Source of the DNA: Paenibacillus sp. GSMTC-2017
GTDB taxonomy: Bacteria; Bacillota; Bacilli; Paenibacillales; Paenibacillaceae
Length of the DNA: 64,000 bases
NCBI RefSeq assembly: GCF_016019935.1
Contig: NZ_JAECMT010000003.1
Location: 505,388 to 569,387, forward strand
Direction of reading: 5' to 3'
The first letter of the stretch is position 1. Every line of letters begins with the position of its first letter. The notes below the pieces were generated by a model. It was not told the DNA's origin. It did no database searches and worked only from the letters and a program-made list of their open reading frames with translations. Below are positions 56,746 to 64,000 of this stretch, in pieces. A program made the translations under genes and the position numbers.

Positions 56746-57741
56746 ATGGAAATATATATTTTATGGATAGTAGTCTTTTTGGCGCTTTCGTTTGACTTTA
56801 TTAACGGATTCCATGATACTGCAAATGCAATTGCAACCTCCGTTTCTACTCGTGCACTTAAACCGAGAGTAGCGGTGCTTATGGCAGCCGTTATGAACTT
56901 CTTAGGAGCGATGGCCTTTACGGGTGTTGCAAAAACAATTGGCGGCGGCGTTGCCAATCCTGCTGATTTGAAGTTCGGCGTTGAAATCGTTATAGCAGCA
57001 CTGCTTGCTGCAATTGCATGGAATCTAATCACTTGGTGGTTCGGTATCCCGTCTTCATCTTCACACGCATTGATCGGTTCACTAGCTGGAGCAGTTATTG
57101 CTGGAGCTGGACTAAATGCTGTTAATGGCGATGGAATCATGAATATTATGAAGGCTCTTCTATTGTCTCCGCTTATCGCGTTTACAATAGGTTTTATCTT
57201 GATGTGGGTTTTGAAACAAGTATTTGCAAAATCGAGTCCGCACAAAATTAATAAGGGATTCCGTTCGGGACAAGTAATTACTGCCATGTTCCAATCGTTC
57301 TCCCATGGTACAAATGATGCACAAAAGGCAATGGGTATTATCGTATTTGCCCTAGTTGCAGCTGGTGTTCAAGACAATATGGATGTCCCTTTTTGGGTAA
57401 AAGTTTCTGCAGCAACGGCAATGGCACTAGGAACTTCCGTTGGTGGATGGAAAATTATTAAAACGATGGGTACAAAAATATTTAAAATTGACCCAGTGAA
57501 TGGCTTTGCAGCAGATATGGGTTCAGTAATCGTTATTCTTACAGCAACGGCATTACACTTGCCCGTAAGTACAACACATGTTATTACCTCCTCTATTCTT
57601 GGTGTAGGTAGCGCAAAACGTTTCTCAGCAGTTAAATGGAACGTAGCTGGAAGAATCTTGATTGCTTGGGTCATTACAATTCCAATCACGATGCTACTTG
57701 CAATGTTGTTCTTCTGGATTATTAAGGTGCTTTTCTTATAA
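56746..57741 (+). CDS. pit: Low-affinity inorganic phosphate transporter (Pit)
   Basis: 331-residue PHO-4 family symporter with about ten membrane helices. The two inverted repeat signatures are DFINGFHDTANAIATSV at the N-terminus and SFSHGTNDAQKAMGII in the middle; the shorter form (no large cytoplasmic loop) is common in Bacillota. It imports phosphate with protons or metal-phosphate. Operon with the DUF47 gene. Confidence 0.95.
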   Translation: MEIYILWIVVFLALSFDFINGFHDTANAIATSVSTRALKPRVAVLMAAVMNFLGAMAFTGVAKTIGGGVANPADLKFGVEIVIAALLAAIAWNLITWWFGIPSSSSHALIGSLAGAVIAGAGLNAVNGDGIMNIMKALLLSPLIAFTIGFILMWVLKQVFAKSSPHKINKGFRSGQVITAMFQSFSHGTNDAQKAMGIIVFALVAAGVQDNMDVPFWVKVSAATAMALGTSVGGWKIIKTMGTKIFKIDPVNGFAADMGSVIVILTATALHLPVSTTHVITSSILGVGSAKRFSAVKWNVAGRILIAWVITIPITMLLAMLFFWIIKVLFL

Positions 57742-57764
57742 AATCAGTTTTGAATTATTGAACA

Positions 57765-57818
57765 AAGGACAGCTTCAATCCCAATAGCTAAGCTAATGGG
57801 TGAAGCTGTCCTTCTTGT
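57765..57818. terminator. Bidirectional terminator between pit and the convergent YqfQ-like gene
   Basis: AAGGACAGCTTCA..CCCA / TGGG.TGAAGCTGTCCTT, a 13-pair stem plus four inner pairs, with T-rich DNA on the + side. Confidence 0.9.
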
Positions 57819-57852
57819 GTGTGTTACTTGTTGTTGTGAGATGTAGTAAGAA

Positions 57853-58419
57853 TTATCTTCTAGGTTTCTGACTTCTACGTCTAGAGCCACTACCGTTACG
57901 TGGTCTACTATTTCCAGCAGATGGTTTACGTTTTTTGCGCCTTTTTGGTTTCCAATCATTTTTAGACTCTTCACTTGAAGAAGATTTTTTGCCGAAGGAG
58001 CCCATGAACACTTTTACAAGTGGGGCAATTTGAGTAACACTGCTTACTACTTTTTGTACTTTAGTAACCGTTGAAAGAATACCATCTAAACCGCCCATTC
58101 GATCTACAAAACCTTTGATTTCAGTTATGTTTGCATGACTGACTAAGTTTGCAAGTGAGAACCCTTTTTTCGGAGCTACACTCTCTATTTCCCCGAATTG
58201 ATTCGAGGAATGTGGTACGACGGCTGGCAGTAGACTTTGACTTGCTGAAGTTTGCGAAATATGCACCTCTGGAGAACTCATATCACCATCATAGCGAAAG
58301 CTCCCATGCAATCCATTATTGGGATGGTTCAGCTGATTTTGACCTTGTCGATGACTATTACCATCAACCGGCCCATTGCCATGATGGTTGCCGACACCGG
58401 GTGAGTTATAATGATTCAA
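57853..58419 (-). CDS. YqfQ-like spore-associated protein
   Basis: 188 residues. The N-terminal ~60 residues are Asn/His/Gly-rich and low-complexity. A central hydrophobic-helical part (residues ~85-145, TKVQKVVSSVTQIAPLVKVF) resembles the YqfQ/VrrA-type proteins of spore formers. The C-terminus is very basic (RRKKRKP, SRRRSQKPRR). Coat association is inferred. Convergent with pit; its start is 220 bp from yerC, which faces the other way. Confidence 0.6.
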   Translation of the reverse strand: MNHYNSPGVGNHHGNGPVDGNSHRQGQNQLNHPNNGLHGSFRYDGDMSSPEVHISQTSASQSLLPAVVPHSSNQFGEIESVAPKKGFSLANLVSHANITEIKGFVDRMGGLDGILSTVTKVQKVVSSVTQIAPLVKVFMGSFGKKSSSSEESKNDWKPKRRKKRKPSAGNSRPRNGSGSRRRSQKPRR

Positions 58420-58650
58420 AACGGATCACAACCCTTTTTTATAATAGTCTATGGCATAGGCAAACATACGGATTGGACGAATGACCCGATTTTATAATAA
58501 AATTATAGGGCTTTTGTACACATTAAGCGTTTTTGGGGATGCAAATAAGTCTCATTCCAACATTCGGTGAAGCGTGAATACGGTAATGTTTGAAAAATAA
58601 TAGTTTAACCTATACAATGAAATCAATAGTAATTATAGGAGTGAATGCAC

Positions 58651-58941
58651 ATGCAGCTTAAAAAGCTGAACGATAAAGCAATAGATCAATTATTTGAGGC
58701 CGTATTAACATTAAAATCGGTTGAAGAATGTTATGTATTTTTTGATGATCTATGCACAGTAAATGAAATTCAATCCCTGTCTCAACGTCTTGAAGTTGCA
58801 CGTATGTTAGGCAAAGGGAGTACATATAACCAGATTGAAGCGGAAACAGGTGCCAGTACTGCGACGATCTCTCGTGTAAAACGTTGTTTGAATTATGGCA
58901 ACGACGGATACAAAATGGCATTAGAGCGTCTAGGTAGATAA
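58651..58941 (+). CDS. yerC: YerC/TrpR-like DNA-binding protein
   Basis: 96 residues from the ATG at 58651, about 9 bases after TAGGAG (an ATG at 58645 is too close). TrpR-superfamily fold: IQSLSQRLEVARMLGKGS then the helix-turn-helix YNQIEAETGASTATISRVKRC. YerC-type proteins are small repressor-like factors of unclear target. It begins the yerC-cbiX-dagK-rlmD run (gap of 15 bp to the next gene). Confidence 0.93.
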   Translation: MQLKKLNDKAIDQLFEAVLTLKSVEECYVFFDDLCTVNEIQSLSQRLEVARMLGKGSTYNQIEAETGASTATISRVKRCLNYGNDGYKMALERLGR

Positions 58942-58956
58942 GGGGCGAATGCCTTT

Positions 58957-59727
58957 ATGAAGTTCGGCATTCTTATTATTAGTCATGGCTCTAGAGAAGC
59001 AGAATGGGTGCGTCTAGTGGATGAAGCTGTTCATTCAATAGCTACAAAAGTCGAAGCGAAGGTTGTTTCGGCTTTTTTGGAAATTGTTGAAGGCAGGTTA
59101 ATTCAAGATGGCATCGATGAGCTGGAGCGACATGGAGTAACTGAAATATTTGTATTGCCGCTGTTTATATCATCGGGAAGTACTCATGTTGATGAAATTG
59201 GACAAGCGTTCGGCTTGCCCCCCGTTTCTGATCTTGAAGGTGATCTTGGACAGTTCCGTTTCCATGCAAAAATTACGTATGGTAAACCAATTGACGATGA
59301 TCCAGAAATTGCTGAGCTACTGCTCTCTACTATTTCGAAGCTTTCGGAAGATCCGAGCAAAGAAGCGTTATTATTGATCGGTCATGGTAGTAAGGAGCCT
59401 GTTTTTCATGATCGCTGGGTACTCGGTCTCTCAAAACTTGTGGAACGACTTCGGGAATTAGGGAATTTCGCAAATGGAGATTATGCCATGTTGTTGCCAG
59501 ATCAAGCTTCTGCAAAGCTAATTGCAATGCAACAAGAACTTGTGGGCAAAACTGTAATCGTGGTACCTTTATTTTTGAGTAAAGGTTATTTTACAAACCA
59601 CGTTATTCCTTCACGACTAGAAGGATTAACATATAAATATAATGGAGAAGCCATGTTGCCTCATCCTGCCATTGAACGTTGGCTTGAAAGACGAATTTCG
59701 AATTGGATGCTCAGCAAGAGGGAATAG
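58957..59727 (+). CDS. CbiX/SirB-type chelatase
   Basis: 256 residues made of two repeats of the chelatase fold, each starting with an HG(S) motif: LIISHGSREAEWVRLV at the N-terminus and LLIGHGSKEPVFHD in the second half. These insert metal (Fe or Co) into sirohydrochlorin. The second repeat may have lost the metal site. No other siroheme gene is near, so the metal and pathway are not settled. Operon member. Confidence 0.85.
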   Translation: MKFGILIISHGSREAEWVRLVDEAVHSIATKVEAKVVSAFLEIVEGRLIQDGIDELERHGVTEIFVLPLFISSGSTHVDEIGQAFGLPPVSDLEGDLGQFRFHAKITYGKPIDDDPEIAELLLSTISKLSEDPSKEALLLIGHGSKEPVFHDRWVLGLSKLVERLRELGNFANGDYAMLLPDQASAKLIAMQQELVGKTVIVVPLFLSKGYFTNHVIPSRLEGLTYKYNGEAMLPHPAIERWLERRISNWMLSKRE

Positions 59728-59756
59728 CTAGTTTTCATAAGGGGGTGCCAGTTGCG

Positions 59757-60665
59757 ATGAAACGCGCAAGACTGATCTATAATCCGACATCAGGTAGAGA
59801 AGAAATGAAAAGACGTCTACCTGACATATTACAACGTCTTGATCAAGGTGGTATTGAGACGAGTTGTCATGCGACAACAGGTGAAGGTGATGCAACGTTA
59901 GCAGCTGCTGATGCAGCAGAGCGTGGTTATGATATGATCATTGCAGCTGGAGGAGACGGTACACTTTGCGAAGTTATTAATGGTTTGGCAAATAAGCCGA
60001 ATCGACCTCCGCTTGGGATATTACCAGTTGGTACAACCAATGATTTCGCGCGTGCTACGGGAATTCCGAAACATTGGGAGTATGCTTGTGATCTAATTAT
60101 TGGAGGATATACCAGACCCATTGATATCGGGAAGGCGAATGACCGTTATTTCATCAATATTGCTGGTGGCGGTTCATTAACCGAATTATCTTATGATGTT
60201 CCAAGTAAGCTGAAGACGATGGTTGGTCAGCTTGCTTATTATATGAAGGGTCTAGAAAAGATGACCCGTCTACGTCCGACTGAATTGAAAATCGTGGCTG
60301 AAGGTATTGGCGAGTTCCACGATGAATTTATGATGTTTCTAATATGTAATAGCACATCCGTGGGTGGATTTGAGCGTCTTGCTCCAGACTCCAAGCTGGA
60401 TGATGGACTATTTGACGTATTATTGATTAAGAAAATGAATATTGCTGAGTTTATACGATTGGTTACGTTAGCGCTCCGCGGTGAGCATTTGAGTGATCCA
60501 CATGTTATGCATTTTAGAACTGATAGTTTGAAGGTGACGACACCGGATTATGTGCAACTTAACTTGGATGGTGATTATGGCGGGGTGCTCCCGTGCCAAT
60601 TTTCAATGTTGCCTTCTCATTTGCAGATCTTTGCGGACGAAACGGGCGAATCAACCTATCGTTAA
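59757..60665 (+). CDS. dagK: Diacylglycerol/lipid kinase
   Basis: 302 residues from the ATG at 59757 (GGGGGTG before it), near the 303 of B. subtilis DagK. LIYNPTSGREEMKRRLPDI starts the DAGK catalytic domain, IIAAGGDGTLCEVINGLA is the nucleotide-binding GGDGT motif, and GTTNDFARATGIP follows. It recycles diacylglycerol from lipoteichoic acid synthesis into phosphatidic acid. The pairing with rlmD is the same as in B. subtilis. Confidence 0.95.
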   Translation: MKRARLIYNPTSGREEMKRRLPDILQRLDQGGIETSCHATTGEGDATLAAADAAERGYDMIIAAGGDGTLCEVINGLANKPNRPPLGILPVGTTNDFARATGIPKHWEYACDLIIGGYTRPIDIGKANDRYFINIAGGGSLTELSYDVPSKLKTMVGQLAYYMKGLEKMTRLRPTELKIVAEGIGEFHDEFMMFLICNSTSVGGFERLAPDSKLDDGLFDVLLIKKMNIAEFIRLVTLALRGEHLSDPHVMHFRTDSLKVTTPDYVQLNLDGDYGGVLPCQFSMLPSHLQIFADETGESTYR

Positions 60666-60707
60666 CCGGTTATCCATCAATGCCAGCTAGGAAAGAGCGG
60701 AGACAAT

Positions 60708-62201
60708 ATGACAAGAAAAACTTCAAAAGGTGCTAGAAATACAAAGGCAGTGAAGTCTGAAACAAATGCGCCGTTTCTAAAAAATGAAGAGCTCACGGTT
60801 GATATTATCGGCCTGACTCATGACGGAGAAGGGGTAGGCCGTGCTAATGGCTTTACCCTTTTTGTTCAAGGTGCGCTTCCAGGGGAATCTGCTCGCGTTC
60901 GAGTTATGAAGCTGAAGAAGCAGTATGGGTATGCTAAACTTCTGGAACTAACAAAGAAGAGTGAGGATCGTCTAAATCCTCCTTGTGATATATTTAAAGA
61001 ATGCGGTGGCTGTCAGTTGCAGCACTTTGATTATGAGGCGCAACTCGCATGGAAACGTCAGCATGTCGTGGACAATCTTAAGCGGATTGGGAAGCTGCAG
61101 GTTGAGGGCGAAGGAAGCGATAGTGGACAAGTAGAGGCTGGTACTGCTGGTAAAGCTAATATTGCTGGTATAACTGTTCTTCCTACTGTTGGTATGTCCG
61201 ATCCTTGGCGTTATCGAAACAAAGCAGCTGTACCAGTTGGGGCTAGTCAGGATAGCAAAGAGCTAATCGCTGGTTTCTTCGCACGTGGCAGCCACCGGAT
61301 TATCGATATGGACGATTGTCTTATTCAGCATGACGATAACGATGAAGTTATCCGCGCTGTGAAGCGTATCGGTAGAGAACTTAGAATACCACCGTATAAT
61401 GAAGAAACTGGACAAGGTGTTCTTCGACATGTAATGGCTCGTACGGGTGTAGTAACTGGCGAAATGATGATCGTACTGATTACAAATGGTAAGCGACTAC
61501 CAAGACAACCCGAATGGATTGAACATATTCGTAAAGCATTGCCGAATGTAAAGAGCATCATTCAAAACGTAAATGAGCGGGATACAAACGTTATTTTCGG
61601 TGATGAGACGCGTGTTCTATGGGGCAGTGAAGTCATTTATGATGAGCTCGATGGCATTCGATTTGCGATCTCTGCACGGTCATTTTATCAAGTTAATCCT
61701 GAACAGACAGTTGCGCTCTATCGTACGGCTGTAGAATATGCGGGCTTAACAGGTGTCGAGAAAGTCATTGATGCTTACTGTGGCATTGGTACGATCTCGT
61801 TATTCCTTGCACGCCAAGCGGGGCATGTCTACGGTGTAGAGATAGTGCCTGAAGCGATTGAGGATGCGAAACGGAATGCGAAGCTTAATGGTATAGAGAA
61901 TGCCTCATTCGAAGCTGGCCCTGCGGAAGTCGTTATTCCACGCTGGCGTAAGGAAGGCATTGAAGCGGATGTAATCGTTGTTGATCCGCCGCGTAAGGGT
62001 TGTGACCCAGCGCTGCTGGAAACGATACTTGAGATAAGGCCTGAGCGGGTTGTTTATGTGAGCTGCAATCCGTCGACATTGGCGCGTGACTTGCGTACAC
62101 TTGAGGATGGCGGATATCGGACGGAGAAAGTTACTCCGGTGGATATGTTCCCTTGGACGGTTCATGTGGAGAGTGTGGCTTTGCTTACACGGAATTCTTA
62201 A
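60708..62201 (+). CDS. rlmD: 23S rRNA (uracil-5-)-methyltransferase RlmD/RlmCD
   Basis: 497 residues. N-terminal TRAM domain (LTVDIIGLTHDGEGVGRANGF), an iron-sulfur cluster motif CDIFKECGGCQLQHF, SAM-binding VIDAYCGIGTISLFLARQ, and the catalytic Cys in VYVSCNPSTLARDLRTL. It methylates U in 23S rRNA; Bacillus RlmCD acts on two sites. A Gly/Glu/Ala-rich insert of about 25 residues (near residues 125-150) lies between the cluster region and the core and may be a variable loop. The final gene of the conserved backbone. Confidence 0.96.
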   Translation: MTRKTSKGARNTKAVKSETNAPFLKNEELTVDIIGLTHDGEGVGRANGFTLFVQGALPGESARVRVMKLKKQYGYAKLLELTKKSEDRLNPPCDIFKECGGCQLQHFDYEAQLAWKRQHVVDNLKRIGKLQVEGEGSDSGQVEAGTAGKANIAGITVLPTVGMSDPWRYRNKAAVPVGASQDSKELIAGFFARGSHRIIDMDDCLIQHDDNDEVIRAVKRIGRELRIPPYNEETGQGVLRHVMARTGVVTGEMMIVLITNGKRLPRQPEWIEHIRKALPNVKSIIQNVNERDTNVIFGDETRVLWGSEVIYDELDGIRFAISARSFYQVNPEQTVALYRTAVEYAGLTGVEKVIDAYCGIGTISLFLARQAGHVYGVEIVPEAIEDAKRNAKLNGIENASFEAGPAEVVIPRWRKEGIEADVIVVDPPRKGCDPALLETILEIRPERVVYVSCNPSTLARDLRTLEDGGYRTEKVTPVDMFPWTVHVESVALLTRNS

Positions 62202-62228
62202 ATAAGACCGAATTTACCTGCTTTATAT

Positions 62229-62262
62229 GGACTCAAGCATATAGTATGTTTGAGTCTTTTAA
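62229..62262 (+). terminator. Terminator after rlmD
   Basis: GACTCAA / TTGAGTC with TTTTAATTT. Confidence 0.87.
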
Positions 62263-62293
62263 TTTATTGTGTGCCTAGCAATGCTAAGCATAA

Positions 62294-62479
62294 CTAGCCG
62301 AAGAAAGTTCGGTTAAGGTAAGAACGAAGTCGCTTCGTAGCTGACGGGTATCCCGTTATGAAAGATGCCTTTACTGGATTCACATAAGATACAATGCCTT
62401 TGTTTCCGCAGCAATTCTTTAAGGCTTTAGCAAAGTTGCCCAGAAAAAAATTTGCGATACTGTAGTGATGTATTTGATT
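62294..62479 (-). pseudogene. Possible remnant reading frame in the rlmD downstream gap
   Basis: A stop-to-stop frame of 61 codons without a start, containing 'FAKALKNCCGNKGIVSYV' and ending in 'ATKRLRSYLNRTFFG'. The basic C-terminal end looks like a protein tail. No family was recognised and it could be chance. Confidence 0.25.
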
Positions 62480-62975
62480 CTAGTTTTTCTGTTGAAAATT
62501 TTATTTCTAGCAAGATGGCTTTTAACTTTGTAGGCTGAAACACAAAAGAACTATCGAGTAACTAATCGACTACAAGAAAACCAAAGGATTATACTTAAAC
62601 TACTCACTCTAGTAAGTCACTTTCTCATTTAGTTTCAATACTGTTTGAAGTTCTCAAACATATTGTAATGTGGTGTTTTTTCCACTAAAGCGGATTTTTG
62701 TAGAGTATTGAAAGTATTCACTCTCAAAGTTAAAAACCATCAGAAGATCCCAAAGATTAGCACTAATTAATACTTTCAATAGATATATAAAATACCTAGA
62801 ACAACAAATCGAATTATCCCCACGCTAGTTTTTTCTCGAACACATCTAGATAATCGACAATATGAAGTGGTTTGAAATCCTTGAACGAAATATGCTGAAA
62901 AGCGGGGAAGATTAGTAGCTTCAAACAAATAGTGCGTGTTAAATGCACGGTGTTTAAGAAATACTTCGATTACCA

Positions 62976-63161
62976 TTACTCAACAAACGCTCCGAAATTC
63001 ATTTTTTCTGGTACGTTAAATTCCTCTACTTCAACCACCAGCCTAAATTTCATATATTTGCTTTTCGCTTCCTGTTTTTGTTCAGCAATGAACAGTTTTG
63101 TTGAAGTGTATGTATTTTCTCTTAGTATCTTTACAGGTGTTGTACTGACAAGAACTATTAA
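62976..63161 (-). pseudogene. C-terminal remnant of an unknown gene
   Basis: A stop-to-stop frame whose last ~60 codons read like a genuine protein: 'VLVSTTPVKILRENTYTSTK', 'LFIAEQKQEAKSKYMKF', then 'RLVVEVEEFNVPEKMNFGAF' before a TAA at 62976-62978. There is no start codon and an upstream stop at 63162-63164, so only the tail of a lost gene remains. The family is not recognised. Confidence 0.5.
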
Positions 63162-63304
63162 TTATCGACATGTTTAAATATTTGTTATTAAGTATTCATC
63201 CCTCATGTTATATATTTATAATATCGATATTTCCAAATATTAAGAAAAGATAATACAATTATCAATTATTTGAAACTCAGGCATTCGAAAAAGGAGTGTT
63301 TCGT

Positions 63305-64000
63305 TTGGATTTGTCATTGACGCGTGTAATAAAAGAAGCAAGTTATTTGTCGACACAAAAAACGCACCGATATCGTCCAATATTAAGATACATGTATGAG
63401 CAACATCGTATATTTAATAATGATGTTTTACCGATAGAAATTTTCACGCATCTTAAACAATTTCCGGGGTTTGAAGATTATACGCTCGAAGAGCAGGATG
63501 CTGATTTATCTATTTTAGTTCAAAACAATAACTTAGTGTTGAATCAGGATAATACGGATGCTGTTACATTGGAAGAGCTTATTAAGAATCGAAAAACATA
63601 TTCCCTAACGGACTATACGATTGAATTTGAAAAAATGCTTATTTTTATGGAGAAAAAACTTCACCGTATACGTGGTGGATCGTTGGATAAAAAGCTCACC
63701 GAGCGCTTATACGATGCTCTTATTAAATTAAACGGATTCTCGGTACAAACCGATTTGGATTCGACTTCGCTTGTTCAATTATATGAAGCGTGGGACGAGT
63801 TGTTCGAACGGTTTACAAAGCTTGATAATGATGCTTCGGATTATTTGAATCATATCAGCGGTGATAAATTGGACAGCAAAATGGAAACCGATGCCTTTAT
63901 CGTGTTTAAAAATCAGTTCCGTTCTTATTTAACGGATTTTATGGTTGAACTTAACCGCAATTCGCCTGTGATAATTAATATTATTACACGCATTTCGGAG
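63305..64000 (+). CDS. jetA: DUF2397/TIGR02677-family protein, probable type III Wadjet JetA (3' end outside window)
   Basis: A TTG at 63305, eight bases after GGAG, opens a frame that continues without a stop for 232 codons to the window edge. The N-terminal half has a winged-helix-like region (YRPILRYMYEQHRIFNNDVLP, THLKQFPGFEDYTLEEQDADL, then LVLNQDNTDAVTLEELIKNRK and YSLTDYTIEFEKML). The middle has GGSLDKKLTERLYDAL, and LNHISGDKLDSKMETDAF with 'FKNQFRSYLTDFMVEL' follows. This order is characteristic of TIGR02677/DUF2397, which is JetA of type III Wadjet, a condensin-like system that destroys circular plasmids. JetB (DUF2398), JetC (TIGR02680) and JetD (DUF2399) would follow outside. Assignment is from memory of the family pattern; no search was run. 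Confidence 0.75.
   Translation, partial: MDLSLTRVIKEASYLSTQKTHRYRPILRYMYEQHRIFNNDVLPIEIFTHLKQFPGFEDYTLEEQDADLSILVQNNNLVLNQDNTDAVTLEELIKNRKTYSLTDYTIEFEKMLIFMEKKLHRIRGGSLDKKLTERLYDALIKLNGFSVQTDLDSTSLVQLYEAWDELFERFTKLDNDASDYLNHISGDKLDSKMETDAFIVFKNQFRSYLTDFMVELNRNSPVIINIITRISE

Larger units (their letters stand above)
62263..63304. other. AT-rich gap of about 1.05 kb with no intact gene
   Basis: Between rlmD and the putative jetA gene there is no complete gene with a ribosome binding site. Two minus-strand remnants are listed separately. Short hairpins (ACGAA-GTCGC-TTCGT near 62325) are seen. A TATAAT at 63217-63222 could serve the next gene, with a weak -35 region. Confidence 0.7.

Noticed and set aside
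56718..57287. 189-residue minus-strand frame over pit
   Set aside because: It mirrors the membrane helices of Pit and has no ribosome binding site or family match.
62776..62976. 66-residue minus-strand open frame
   Set aside because: No ribosome binding site and unusual composition; probably chance or remnant DNA after the lost gene at 62976.
62932..63177. 81-residue plus-strand open frame before jetA
   Set aside because: It is antisense to the more protein-like remnant and has no ribosome binding site.

Overview
The window looks like chromosomal DNA of a low-to-moderate-GC, endospore-forming Bacillota, most likely a member of the Paenibacillaceae. The evidence is a GerA/GerB/GerC germinant-receptor operon, a SleL-type spore-cortex hydrolase, the Bacillus-order pur operon, strong AGGAGG-type ribosome binding sites and many U-tailed hairpin terminators. 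The backbone follows, from memory of the B. subtilis map, the yeaC-yeaD-yebA-guaA-pbuG-pur-yerB-yerC-dagK-rlmCD stretch, with many insertions. No tRNA, rRNA, CRISPR array or intact insertion sequence was seen.

Layout: 1-668 is the tail of a polysaccharide deacetylase. 770-6367 is an overlapping MoxR ATPase / DUF58 / transglutaminase operon; its last gene carries a 12-bp tandem repeat and a strikingly GC-rich, Ala-rich block. guaA follows at 6507-8045. 8.1-15.0 kb is accessory: a decayed lipoprotein gene, a DUF418 membrane protein, a LysR regulator divergent from a GNAT acetyltransferase, three unrecognised low-GC genes, a GC-rich structured intergenic element and an AraC regulator. 15.1-17.4 kb is a sugar-kinase/GH4 glycosidase pair. 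17.7-19.2 kb is a GntR regulator with a DUF1648 membrane protein. pbuG (19524-20909) has a PurBox pair, a promoter and a guanine riboswitch. pxpABC (5-oxoprolinase) lies at 21.6-24.2 kb, followed by an NAGPA-type enzyme pair, an MsrA-MsrB fusion, a nitroreductase, a TraB/GumN protein and sleL, which is preceded by two copies of a 53-bp nested palindrome.

31.4-44.7 kb is the complete twelve-gene purine operon purEKBCSQLFMNHD (PRPP to IMP). It is preceded by a PurBox pair, a promoter and a guanine riboswitch in the same arrangement as at pbuG. Purine synthesis, purine uptake and GMP formation (guaA) are therefore all encoded here, and the first two appear to share dual control.

45.0-49.6 kb is a putative envelope-stress unit (deacetylase lipoprotein, FG-GAP lipoprotein, response regulator, histidine kinase). 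A 39-codon membrane-peptide gene lies antisense to its end. Then come an alpha/beta hydrolase, the gerBAC operon (minus strand), yerB, a DUF47-Pit phosphate transporter pair with PHO-box-like repeats, and yerC-cbiX-dagK-rlmD.

After rlmD there is about 1.1 kb of AT-rich DNA with gene remnants. At the right edge a gene begins that resembles the DUF2397/TIGR02677 family, i.e. JetA of a type III Wadjet anti-plasmid system. The rest of that system would lie beyond the window and is the most interesting thing to follow up.
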